Shown here: piece after piece, positions 42,268 through 50,253 of the stretch | How the letters are laid out: the number at the start of each line of letters is the position of its first letter | Position numbering within the stretch: the first letter of the stretch is position 1 | Source: Streptomyces sp. NK15101 | Lineage (GTDB): Bacteria > Actinomycetota > Actinomycetes > Streptomycetales > Streptomycetaceae | DNA length: 64,000 nt | Assembly (NCBI RefSeq): GCF_020400725.1 | Contig: NZ_JAINVG010000002.1 | Location: 145,748-209,747 of the forward strand | Direction of reading: 5' to 3' | Translations under genes and position numbers: made by a program | The notes under the pieces: generated by a model | What the model was told of the DNA's origin: nothing | The model's input: only the letters and a program-made list of their open reading frames with translations | Databases searched by the model: none

Positions 42268-44508
42268 TCAGGAGACGTTGTTGAACTTGGTGCCCTCGCC
42301 CGCGTACAGGTTCGTCGTCATGCGCGCGAACGGCGCCGTGGCCGAGCCGGTCGAGCGGTAGACGTACGTGCCGCCCGACCCGTACGCGATCAGGTCCGGG
42401 CGCCCGTCGTTGTCGAGGTCGCCGGCACCGACGAGCTGGGAGAAGACACCCCAGCCGCCGCCGATCCTCACCCGGGGGGCGAAGCCGCCGGCGCCGTTGC
42501 CCTGGTAGAGCCAGAGGACGCCGTAGGTGTCGCGGGCGACCAGGTCACCGGCGGCCGTGCCGGCGATGTTCCCGACGGCGGTGATGTGGTTGTAGATCTG
42601 CCAGCCGCCGCCGATCCGGACCCGCGGCGCGTACGGCTTCGCGTAGTTCCCGGTGCCCTTGTAGAACCACAGGACGCCCGCGCCGTCCGTGCCCACCAGG
42701 TCGGCACGGCCGTCGCCGTCGAGGTCCGAACCGCCGGTGATCTTGTTGTAGATCTGCCAGCCCGTTCCGACCTGCACGCGGGGGGCGAACGTGCCGTCGC
42801 CCTTGCCCAGGTAGAGCCACTGCACGCCGGAGCCGTCGACCGCGATCAGGTCGCCGGTGGCGGCACCGCCGGCGTTGCCGACGGCCTCGATCTGCTTGTA
42901 CACGCCCCAGCCCGTACCGATGCGGGTGCGCCCGGCGACGTTGACCTGGCCGTTCACCGGCCGGTCCCGCAGGTCGTCGCGCCACAGCACGCCGGAGGTG
43001 TCCCGGGCGAGGACGTCGGTGGAGCCGTTGTTCGTGTAGTCGTGCGGGTTGGGCGTCCGGCTGAGCTCCATACGCCGGGTGTCCCGGATGGTCTCTCCGA
43101 TGGCATCGACCTGCGTGGCCTGCATCGCGACCGTGTACGCGCCGTTCGGTGCGTCGTCGGTGTGGGGTGCGTTGGGTCCGAAGACCTCGCCGGCCCAGTC
43201 GAAGGAGAAGCGGGAGGTGCCGTCCGTGACGGGTCCGAGCTGCTGGCGGAAGACCTTGCCCGTCGCGATGTGGGTGAGCGTCACGTCCATGGTGGCGTCG
43301 GGGCGCGACAGCGTCCACCCCAGCGCCACCTTGCCGCCGCTCTTGTCGAGGTTGACCGTCGTGGGGACGTGGGACTGCACGACGGCCAGGGGGACGCCGA
43401 GCTCCATGTCCGCGATCTTGGTGACGGCCAGGTCGCCGTTCTCCGCGTTCCCCAGCCGGAACAGGCCGCGGGTGCCGTCGGGGCGCTCGCCGCTGACCAC
43501 TGACGTGCCCTCGCCCTCGGCCGCCAGACCGGTCGTACCGGAGCCGTTGGTGACGGGGCGGCTGTCGCCGGAGGACAGGGAGTAGGCCCTGACGCCCGCC
43601 GACGGGTTTCCGAGGATCAGCCAGTCGCCCGCGAGCGCGGTGAGGTCGGTCTCCGCGGCACTGAGGATCTTCGTGGTCCGCTTCGGGTCCTGGCCGCGCG
43701 AGACCGTCGTGAGGGTGATCGCGGTGCCCTCACGCTCGTACCAGCCCACGTACGACTCGGAGAACAGCAGGTGGCTGAAGTCGATGCCGCCCTCGTCGGC
43801 GCCGTACGTGAGAACGACGGACCCGGAGGCGATGTCGATGACGGACCGACCGCCGGCCACCGGGTCGCTCTTGCTGGCCATGTGGCCGACAAGGACCTGC
43901 CCGTTCACGATCGGCGCGTCGCTCCAGAAGTGCTGGGCGTAAGCGGGCAGACCGGTCACCGGCTCGGTCTCGAGCGCGGCGCCGTTCCTGGTCACCACGA
44001 GCAGCTCCGCCTCGCCGTCGCCCTTCTGTACCTGCGCGAGGACGCTCGTCGGGCCGAGGACGGTCACGTAGGAGGCGTTCAGGGAGGAAAGGTCGATGGT
44101 CACGCTCGGGGCGGCCGGGTCGGCCATGTTCCGCAGGGTGACCGCCCGCATGTCGCGGGCGGACGGCGCGTCGCCGACGACGAGCACGTCGCCGCCGGCC
44201 GAGGCCCACCCGCCGCCGTCCGGCACCGCGACCGGCGTCGGCGTCCCGCCGTCGTACGGGGTCCAGAGCAGTGCCGAGGTGCTGCCACCGGACACGAACC
44301 GGTCGTGCGTGAGGAAGCCTGAAGGCCCTGTGGCCAGGACCTGAGCGCCCGTCGGAAAGACGGGCAGAGTGCTGGTCTCGGCGGCCGCCTGGGCGGGTGC
44401 CGCGAAGACCGCCGGTGCCGTCGCCAGGGCGCCGGCACCGAGGGCCGTGACGGCGAGGACTGCCGTCACGGCCGAGGCCAGACGGGTACGGGTGGTGCGG
44501 AGCTGCAA
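42268..44508 (-). CDS. Secreted FG-GAP/VCBS repeat protein
   Basis: About 746 residues, most likely from the TTG at 44508 (MQLRTTRTRLASAV) behind GGGGG, although a GTG at 44538 is in frame. A signal peptide ends near APAQAAA. Residues about 40-380 form a beta-propeller-like domain, then a FlgD-like Ig module (WTLSRPDATMDVTLTHI and FSFDWAGEVFGPN), then five to six FG-GAP repeats such as GGSDLDGDGRADLVGTDGAG and GAGDLDNDGRPDLIAYGSG with calcium-binding Asp residues. Streptomyces encode many such proteins and their role outside the cell is unknown. Confidence 0.87.
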   Translation of the reverse strand: MQLRTTRTRLASAVTAVLAVTALGAGALATAPAVFAAPAQAAAETSTLPVFPTGAQVLATGPSGFLTHDRFVSGGSTSALLWTPYDGGTPTPVAVPDGGGWASAGGDVLVVGDAPSARDMRAVTLRNMADPAAPSVTIDLSSLNASYVTVLGPTSVLAQVQKGDGEAELLVVTRNGAALETEPVTGLPAYAQHFWSDAPIVNGQVLVGHMASKSDPVAGGRSVIDIASGSVVLTYGADEGGIDFSHLLFSESYVGWYEREGTAITLTTVSRGQDPKRTTKILSAAETDLTALAGDWLILGNPSAGVRAYSLSSGDSRPVTNGSGTTGLAAEGEGTSVVSGERPDGTRGLFRLGNAENGDLAVTKIADMELGVPLAVVQSHVPTTVNLDKSGGKVALGWTLSRPDATMDVTLTHIATGKVFRQQLGPVTDGTSRFSFDWAGEVFGPNAPHTDDAPNGAYTVAMQATQVDAIGETIRDTRRMELSRTPNPHDYTNNGSTDVLARDTSGVLWRDDLRDRPVNGQVNVAGRTRIGTGWGVYKQIEAVGNAGGAATGDLIAVDGSGVQWLYLGKGDGTFAPRVQVGTGWQIYNKITGGSDLDGDGRADLVGTDGAGVLWFYKGTGNYAKPYAPRVRIGGGWQIYNHITAVGNIAGTAAGDLVARDTYGVLWLYQGNGAGGFAPRVRIGGGWGVFSQLVGAGDLDNDGRPDLIAYGSGGTYVYRSTGSATAPFARMTTNLYAGEGTKFNNVS

Positions 44509-44626
44509 GGTGAAACCCCCACGAGGAAGATCGGGCACGGGAGCGTGTGCCCGATCAGACTCGTGATCCGTTCGAAGGGTTGTACGGAATCTCAGGGGAA
44601 TCCCGGATTCCGAGCCCGCCCGCCGC

Positions 44627-45496
44627 TCACCACGCCAGCTGGGCGATCTCCTCCGCCACCACCGCGCACGCGTCCGCCGCCGGGTCGATCAGCGGGAAGT
44701 GGCCGATGCCCTCCAGGAGCGTCAGGCCGACCTCCTCGCCCGCCTTCGCCGACGCCTCCGCGTACGCGTCGGCCACCGCGTACGGCACGACGACGTCCTC
44801 GCGGCCCTGGACGAGGGTCGTCGCGATGCCGGTCGGCAGGAGGGCGGCGGGGTCCGCGGACGCCGCCCTCGCCGCGTACTCCCCCTCGCCGCCGAGGAGT
44901 TCCGTGACCGCGCCGCCGCACACCCCGAGCTCCACCGCCCGCCCGAAGTGGGCGATCGGGGCGAGGGCGACGACCCCGCGCAGCTCCGGCGGGGCGGGGA
45001 GCCGCCACGGGGAGTCCGCGGGCAGGACGTGCCGGGCGGCGGCCCACAGCGCGAGGTGGCCGCCCGCCGAGTGGCCGGTGAGGACGGTCCGCCGCGGGTC
45101 GGCCTGCGGGAGGTGCGCGGCGGCCAGGTCCGTCACGGCGTCGAGCGCCGCCGCCACGTCGTCGAAGGTCTCCGGCCAGCGCCCGGCGACCGGGGCCGTG
45201 CCGCCCTGACGGGGGAGGCCGGAGCCGCGCCGGTACTCGACGTTCGCCACGGCGAAGCCCCGGCGGGCCAGGAAGTCCACGAAGGGGGTCAGGTGCCGCC
45301 GGTCGTACGGCGCCCGCCAGGCGCCGCCGTGCAGGGCGACGACGAGCGGGGCCCGGGTGCGCCCGTCGCGCGGGGCGTAGAAGTCGACCACCTGGTCCGG
45401 GTGGTCGCCGTACGCGGCGGTGGCGTCCGGGGCGACGGCCGGGTGCGAGAAGGCCGACGCCTCTTCGGCGGCATCGCGCGCGGCGGGGTCCGGCAT
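44627..45496 (-). CDS. Alpha/beta hydrolase, kynurenine-formamidase-like
   Basis: A 289-residue cytoplasmic hydrolase of the esterase/BD-FAE group. The oxyanion motif is ALHGGAWRAPYDRRHL near 54, the nucleophile Ser is in TGHSAGGHLALWAAA near 143, the acid is in VQGREDVVVP near 228 and His in EGIGHFPLID near 260. Because TDO and KynU are encoded just upstream on the same strand, it is a good candidate for the missing N-formylkynurenine formamidase. A hairpin lies between, so coupling is not tight. A general esterase role cannot be excluded. Confidence 0.8.
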   Translation of the reverse strand: MPDPAARDAAEEASAFSHPAVAPDATAAYGDHPDQVVDFYAPRDGRTRAPLVVALHGGAWRAPYDRRHLTPFVDFLARRGFAVANVEYRRGSGLPRQGGTAPVAGRWPETFDDVAAALDAVTDLAAAHLPQADPRRTVLTGHSAGGHLALWAAARHVLPADSPWRLPAPPELRGVVALAPIAHFGRAVELGVCGGAVTELLGGEGEYAARAASADPAALLPTGIATTLVQGREDVVVPYAVADAYAEASAKAGEEVGLTLLEGIGHFPLIDPAADACAVVAEEIAQLAW

Positions 45497-45531
45497 GCTG
45501 TTCCAACCTCTCGGGTGCGGGGCCGAATCGG

Positions 45532-45578
45532 CCTGACCTGCGGGGACGGTACCAGGACCGGAGCCCCCGCAGATCAGG
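45532..45578 (-). terminator. Hairpin after kynU
   Basis: CCTGACCTGCGGGG (45532-45545) pairs with CCCCGCAGATCAGG (45564-45577) with one mismatch, and an inner ACGGT/ACCG pairing extends it. It lies just beyond the kynU stop and may end or attenuate the kyn transcript before the hydrolase gene. Confidence 0.65.
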
Positions 45579-45590
45579 CGATGATCCGAC

Positions 45591-46832
45591 CTACGCGCCC
45601 GGTATGTCCCGCAGGACGTCCGCGAGGATCCGCGCCGCCCGCTCCGCGTCCGCGAAGCCGACGTACAGCGGGGTGAAGCCGAACCGCAGGACGTCCGGAC
45701 GGCGCAGGTCCCCGACGATCCCGCGCTTGATCAGCTCCGTCATGACGGCGGGCGCCTCCGCGCAGCGCAGCGCCACCTGGCTGCCGCGCTCGGCGCCCGC
45801 GCCGGGGGTCACGGAGGTGACGCGGCCCTCGGGGACGTACGCCTCGACGCACTCCAGGAAGAAGTCCGTCAGGGCGAGGGACTTGGCCCTCACGGCCTCG
45901 ATCGCGACCCCGTCCCAGACGTCGAGCGCCGCTTCGAGGGCCAGCATGGACAGGATGTCGGGCGTGCCGACCCGGCCCCGGAGCGCGCCGGACGCCGCCT
46001 CGTAGCCGGGGGTCATGCCGAACGGGTCGGCGTGCGAGTTCCAGCCGGGCAGCGGCGAGTCGAAGGCGGCCTGGTGGCGCTCGGCGACGTACAGGTACGC
46101 GGGCGAACCGGGGCCGCCGTTCAGGTACTTGTAGGTGCAGCCGACGGCCAGGTCGACCCCGTGGGCGTCCAGGCCGACGGGCAGGGCGCCCGCGCTGTGG
46201 CACAGGTCCCAGACCGCGAGCGCGCCCGCCGCGTGGAGCGCGGCGGTGAGCCCGGGCAGGTCCTGGAGCCGGCCCGTGCGGTAGTCGACGTGGTTGACGA
46301 GGGCGAGGGCGGTGCGGTCGCTCACCGCGGCCGCCATGTCGGCCGGGTCGCATGCCACGATCTCGTGACCCGTCAGCCGTGCCGCGGACTCGGCGATGTA
46401 CCCGTCCGTGGGAAAGGTCGTCGCGTCGACGAGGATCTCGTCCCGGTCGTCGCCGTTCAGCCGGGCGGCCGCGACGACCGCCTTGAAGACGTTCACGCTC
46501 GTCGAGTCGCCGACCACGATCTGCCCCGGGGCGGCGCCGACGATCGGGGCGATCCGGTCGCCGATCCGCTCGGGCGCGGTCCACCAGCCGGACTCGTCCC
46601 AGGAGCGGATGCGCAGCTCGCCCCACTCGCGGGTGATGACGTCGGCCATGCGGGCCGGGACGTGCGCGGGCAGCGCGCCGAGGGAGTTGCCGTCGAGGTA
46701 GACGGTCTCCTCGTCGAGGGCGAACTTCTCGCGGTGCCCGGCGAGGCCGTCGGCCGCGTCGAGCTCCAGGGCCCGCCGGAGGAGGTCGTCGGCGTCCGGG
46801 CGCCCGGCCTTCTTCTCGTACGGCTCAGACAT
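45591..46832 (-). CDS. kynU: Kynureninase
   Basis: A 413-residue PLP enzyme that cleaves kynurenine to anthranilate and alanine. Motifs include FALDEETVYLDGNSLGALP near 36-54, IVVGDSTSVNVFKAVVAAA near 103, VDYRTGRLQDL near 170, and the Schiff-base lysine in VGCTYKYLNGGPGSP near 228. It overlaps the TDO gene end by 8 nt, so the two form a unit. The product anthranilate could feed tryptophan synthesis, catabolism, or a specialised metabolite; no NRPS or PKS that would use it lies in the window. Confidence 0.95.
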   Translation of the reverse strand: MSEPYEKKAGRPDADDLLRRALELDAADGLAGHREKFALDEETVYLDGNSLGALPAHVPARMADVITREWGELRIRSWDESGWWTAPERIGDRIAPIVGAAPGQIVVGDSTSVNVFKAVVAAARLNGDDRDEILVDATTFPTDGYIAESAARLTGHEIVACDPADMAAAVSDRTALALVNHVDYRTGRLQDLPGLTAALHAAGALAVWDLCHSAGALPVGLDAHGVDLAVGCTYKYLNGGPGSPAYLYVAERHQAAFDSPLPGWNSHADPFGMTPGYEAASGALRGRVGTPDILSMLALEAALDVWDGVAIEAVRAKSLALTDFFLECVEAYVPEGRVTSVTPGAGAERGSQVALRCAEAPAVMTELIKRGIVGDLRRPDVLRFGFTPLYVGFADAERAARILADVLRDIPGA

Positions 46833-47676
46833 GGCTGCGGGCCGTCCAGAGCTCGGGGAACACGTTCTTCTGGGCCCGCTTCTCCAGCCAGGCCACGCCG
46901 GCGGAGCCGCCGGTCCCGGTCTTCGCGCCCATCGCGCGCCGGGTCGCCACCAGGTGGTCGTTGCGCCAGCGCCAGACCAGCTCGGCGACGTCGCTCAGGG
47001 CCTCGCCGAGGCGGACGAGCTCGCCGTTCTGGTCGGCGTCCGCGTAGATCCCGGCCCAGACCGCCTCGACCTCGGGCGAGGGCTCGTACCGCTGCGCCAG
47101 GTCGCGGCCCAGGACCGAGGCCGGCACGGGCAGGCCGCGCCGGGCGAGGAACCCGAGGACCTCGTCGTACAGGCTGGGCTCGTGCAGCGCCTTCTCCAGC
47201 TCGGCGTGGACGCGGGGCGCGCCCCGGTGCGGGACGAGCATGGACGCGGACTTCTCGCCGAGCAGGAACTCCATCCGCCGGTACATCGCCGACTGGAAGC
47301 CGGAGCCCTCGCCGAGTGCCGCCCGATAGGCGTTGAACTGGCCGGGGGTGAGCTGGGCGAGCGGCCGCCAGGAGTGGTTGAGGGCCTCCAGCTCGCGCAC
47401 CGAGCGCTTGAGCGCGTCCATCGCGACGGGGACCCGGTCCTCGCGCAGGGCGCGGCTCGCGGTCTCCCACTCGTGGACGATCACCGTGAACCACAGCTCC
47501 ATGACCTGGGTCGTGACCAGGAAGACCATCTCGCCGGGGTCGTCCGAGCGGAGGTGCTGGAGGTGGGTGAGGACGTCCGCCTGGACGTAGTCCTCGTACG
47601 GCGTCGTGCCCGCGAAGTCGAGGTTCGGGTCGTCGACGACCGAGCCGGCTCCGGAGGCATCGGGGAAGGTGGACAT
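46825..47676 (-). CDS. kynA: Tryptophan 2,3-dioxygenase
   Basis: A 283-residue heme dioxygenase that opens the indole ring of tryptophan to N-formylkynurenine. I use the ATG at 47676 after GGAGAC; the frame upstream to 47799 is arginine-rich. Motifs include LDFAGTTPYEDYVQ, the helix FLVTTQVMELWFTVIVHEW near 52-70, RMEFLLGEKSASML and the C-terminal heme-side segment WRNDHLVATRRAMGAKTG followed by GTGGSAGVAWLEKRA. Position 56, usually a distal-pocket His in TDO (H-Q-x-x-E-L-W), is Thr here. kynU follows with an 8-nt overlap. Confidence 0.9.
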   Translation of the reverse strand: MSTFPDASGAGSVVDDPNLDFAGTTPYEDYVQADVLTHLQHLRSDDPGEMVFLVTTQVMELWFTVIVHEWETASRALREDRVPVAMDALKRSVRELEALNHSWRPLAQLTPGQFNAYRAALGEGSGFQSAMYRRMEFLLGEKSASMLVPHRGAPRVHAELEKALHEPSLYDEVLGFLARRGLPVPASVLGRDLAQRYEPSPEVEAVWAGIYADADQNGELVRLGEALSDVAELVWRWRNDHLVATRRAMGAKTGTGGSAGVAWLEKRAQKNVFPELWTARSHV

Positions 47677-47795
47677 TTCTGTCTCCTCGATACGGGCTAC
47701 CGGGTAGCGGTCCGCTCCACCGCGCGCTCTGCTGGGCGCCACGGGAGCTCCGGTCCCCTCGGGAGGCGTGCTTCTTCGCGCGCGTCCCAAGCGCA

Positions 47796-48668
47796 TCATG
47801 ACACGATCGGGCCCGTGATGTAGATCCCCTCTTCGTCATACGGAAAAGCGTTCGATCGGCAGCCGTTCAGGCCCTTGATCTGCTGCATCATGGCGGGCGC
47901 GAGCCTGCCCGGGCCCGGGCAGCCCATGTGCGAGCGGATGCCGATCTCGTGTCCCACCTCGTGGTTGATGATCAGGTGCCGGTACTCCGCCGGCTCCCCC
48001 GCGAAGGTCGGCGAGCCGAGCATCCACCGCTTGAGGTTCACCACGACGCCGTCGACGGTCTCGCAGTTCAGCTCGCCGTGGGTGTTGTAGCCCTGCCGCG
48101 CGCAGAGCGCGTCGGCGGTGTCCGGGGTGGCGATCCTGATGACGAAGTCGGCGTTCTCCGAGACCAGCTGGAACCGGCCCCGGCCGTGCGCGGCCCAGCC
48201 GCGCGGATGGGCCAGGATCCGCTGGATCTCCGCGGCCGTCTCGCGCGCCGAGAGCGCGATGCCGTCCTCGACCTGGACCCGGTAGCGGCGCAGGGTGCCG
48301 CCGTGGCCGACGGGCGCCCCGGAGGCCCGGGCGGTGGTGAAGGCGCCGGAGCCGGACTGCGGGACGGTGGTCCTCTCCGGCGCGGGCCCGGCCGTGGGGC
48401 GCCGTGTCCTTTCGGGGGCCGGCCCGGAGGGCTTCGGCGGCGGCTTCGGCTTCGCCGTCGCGGGCGGGGCGGTCGGAGCGGCCGTCGGCGGTCCCACCGC
48501 CCCGGGGGCCGCCGTCACGTCCGGAGCCCCGCCCCGCAGGTGTGCGAGCGCGGCCCCGGCGCCGAGCGAGACCATCGCCAGGACCAGGGCGGGCAGGGCC
48601 AGACGAGGCCCTGACCTGCGTTTTCTCCTCGTTCCCCGCCGTCCTGCGGATAGAGCACGTTTTCCCAC
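47796..48668 (-). CDS. Exported DUF3152 protein with metzincin-like motif
   Basis: A 290-residue exported protein. After a basic N-terminus a signal anchor (LALPALVLAMVSLGAGAALAH, about 26-46) leads into a Pro/Ala/Thr-rich linker, then the DUF3152 domain from about residue 125 (GGTLRRYRVQVEDGIALS). It carries HEVGHEIGIRSHMGCPG near 240, the HExGHxxGxxH zinc pattern of metzincin proteases. Cysteines near 190, 205, 250 and 270 could pair outside. Function is unproven, but a cell-surface protease is likely. It precedes... in the leftward order it lies upstream of TDO by about 120 bp, without overlap. Confidence 0.85.
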   Translation of the reverse strand: MGKRALSAGRRGTRRKRRSGPRLALPALVLAMVSLGAGAALAHLRGGAPDVTAAPGAVGPPTAAPTAPPATAKPKPPPKPSGPAPERTRRPTAGPAPERTTVPQSGSGAFTTARASGAPVGHGGTLRRYRVQVEDGIALSARETAAEIQRILAHPRGWAAHGRGRFQLVSENADFVIRIATPDTADALCARQGYNTHGELNCETVDGVVVNLKRWMLGSPTFAGEPAEYRHLIINHEVGHEIGIRSHMGCPGPGRLAPAMMQQIKGLNGCRSNAFPYDEEGIYITGPIVS

Positions 48669-48767
48669 GACAGACTCCCCCCTGGGTCCTGCGGTTCCGG
48701 GGATCGTACCGGCCGCTTCGAACGCCTTCGAACGGAACGGGCGGACGAACCGGTCGGGACGGGCGGA

Positions 48768-50147
48768 TCAGGCCACCGGCGACCGCAGCTCGATCACGCT
48801 GATGTCCGGGGCCGTTCCGACCCGGACCGGCGGGCCGAAGAAGCCGGTCCCGTTGGTGACGTACACCTGCGTGTCCCCGACCCGGCCGAGGCCGGAGAGG
48901 ACCGGGTTGGAGAGGGCGGCGACGGCGGTGAGCGGGAACATCTGGCCGCCGTGGGTGTGGCCCGAGAGCTGGAGGTCCACGCCGTTGCGCGAGGCCTCCT
49001 CCGCCAGGACGGGCTGGTGGGCCAGGAGGACCAGCGGGTCGGCCTCGTCACGGCCCCCCAGCGCCCGGCCGAAGTCGGGCCCCCGGCCGTGCTCCTCGCC
49101 GGTGACGTCCTCCACCCCGGCCAGGTCCACGGCGGCGCCGTTGTGGGTGAGGGTGAGGCGCTCGTTGAGGAGCGGGCGGACGCCGAGGTCGCGCAGCTCG
49201 CCGACCCAGCCCTCCACGTCGTCGTAGAAGTACTCGTGGTTGCCGGTGGCGAAGTAGGTGCCGTGCCGGGACTCCAGGGAGCGGAAGGGCGTGATCGCGG
49301 AGCCGAGCTGGCGGCTGGTGCCGTCGGCGAGGTCTCCGACGATCGCGACCACGTCGGCCTCAAGGCCGTTGATCATCCGGACGACGCGCTCGGTGTGCGA
49401 GCGGCCGAGCATGGTCCCCAGGTGCAGGTCGCTGATGACCGCGATGCGCAGGCCGGACGCCCTCGGGTCGAGCTTCGGCAGCACGATCGGCACCCGCTTG
49501 ATCCGCGGGTCGCCGAGCGCGACGGACACCCCGTACCCGGTGGTGCCGAGCGCGGTCGCCCCGACGATCGCGCCGACCGTCCGGCCGAGGAAGAGACGCC
49601 GGCCGACCAGCCGGGGCGCGGGCGTGCCGGCACCGTCCCCGGCCCCGGCCGGAGGCGCCGCCGGCACCCCGGCCGGCCCGTTCGCCCCGGTCGTCCCGGC
49701 CGTCTCCCCGCGCTCCCCCGTACGGAGGTCCACGGACGTCGTCGCCGCGCCCGCCGCCACCGGCTCGGGCGCCACGGCCGGGACGGGCTCAGGGACGGAC
49801 ACGGGCGCCGGGACGGACACGGCCGCCGCCCGCTCCTCCGCGCGGATGCGCCGTGCCAGGAGCGCGCGCGGGACCTCCGCCACCGCGAGCCCGGTCAGCA
49901 GGTACAGCAGCACCCCGATCAGGACGTATCCGGGCCAGGCGATCCAGCGCCCGTCCGTCGGCCCCAGGTAGGGGATGGAGATCCGGGTGGCGGGCGCGAG
50001 CACCGCGGAGACCACGACGGCGGCCGTGCCCAGGGCGCGGCCCCGGGTCCCGGGGCGGGTGGTGTCGCGCACCAGGCGGACCCACAGGTAGTAGTGGATG
50101 ATCGCGGAGCCCACGACCATGGCCGCGTAGAGGCCGATTCCCAGCAT
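48768..50147 (-). CDS. Membrane metallophosphoesterase
   Basis: A 459-residue protein with two to three N-terminal helices (LGIGLYAAMVVGSAIIHYYLW, VVVSAVLAPATRISIPY, GYVLIGVLLYLLTGLAV), an Ala/Pro/Val linker, another hydrophobic segment near 195 (GAIVGATALGTTGYGVSVAL), then a calcineurin-type phosphoesterase. Metal ligands are in ISDLHLGTMLGR, VAIVGDLADG, GNHEYFYDD and LSGHTHGGQM. It resembles YkuE/YaeI-like enzymes, some acting on lipid or undecaprenyl phosphates. It stands between the signal operon terminator at 50186 and the DUF3152 gene. Confidence 0.9.
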   Translation of the reverse strand: MLGIGLYAAMVVGSAIIHYYLWVRLVRDTTRPGTRGRALGTAAVVVSAVLAPATRISIPYLGPTDGRWIAWPGYVLIGVLLYLLTGLAVAEVPRALLARRIRAEERAAAVSVPAPVSVPEPVPAVAPEPVAAGAATTSVDLRTGERGETAGTTGANGPAGVPAAPPAGAGDGAGTPAPRLVGRRLFLGRTVGAIVGATALGTTGYGVSVALGDPRIKRVPIVLPKLDPRASGLRIAVISDLHLGTMLGRSHTERVVRMINGLEADVVAIVGDLADGTSRQLGSAITPFRSLESRHGTYFATGNHEYFYDDVEGWVGELRDLGVRPLLNERLTLTHNGAAVDLAGVEDVTGEEHGRGPDFGRALGGRDEADPLVLLAHQPVLAEEASRNGVDLQLSGHTHGGQMFPLTAVAALSNPVLSGLGRVGDTQVYVTNGTGFFGPPVRVGTAPDISVIELRSPVA

Positions 50148-50185
50148 GGGGTGCTTCTCTCTTCCGTTCCTTGCCGACGAGGGGC

Positions 50186-50218
50186 CCGGGGGCGGCCCGT
50201 CGCGCGGGCCGCCCCCGG
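50186..50218 (-). terminator. 14-bp stem terminator after the eight-gene operon
   Basis: The arms 50186-50199 and 50205-50218 (CCGGGGGCGGCCCG and its inverse) pair perfectly across a 5-nt loop. It lies about 35 nt past the stop of the last MMPL gene and should end the leftward operon. Confidence 0.85.
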
Positions 50219-50253
50219 ACCCCGGGGTTCTCCGTCCGGTCGGTCCGCGCCGG

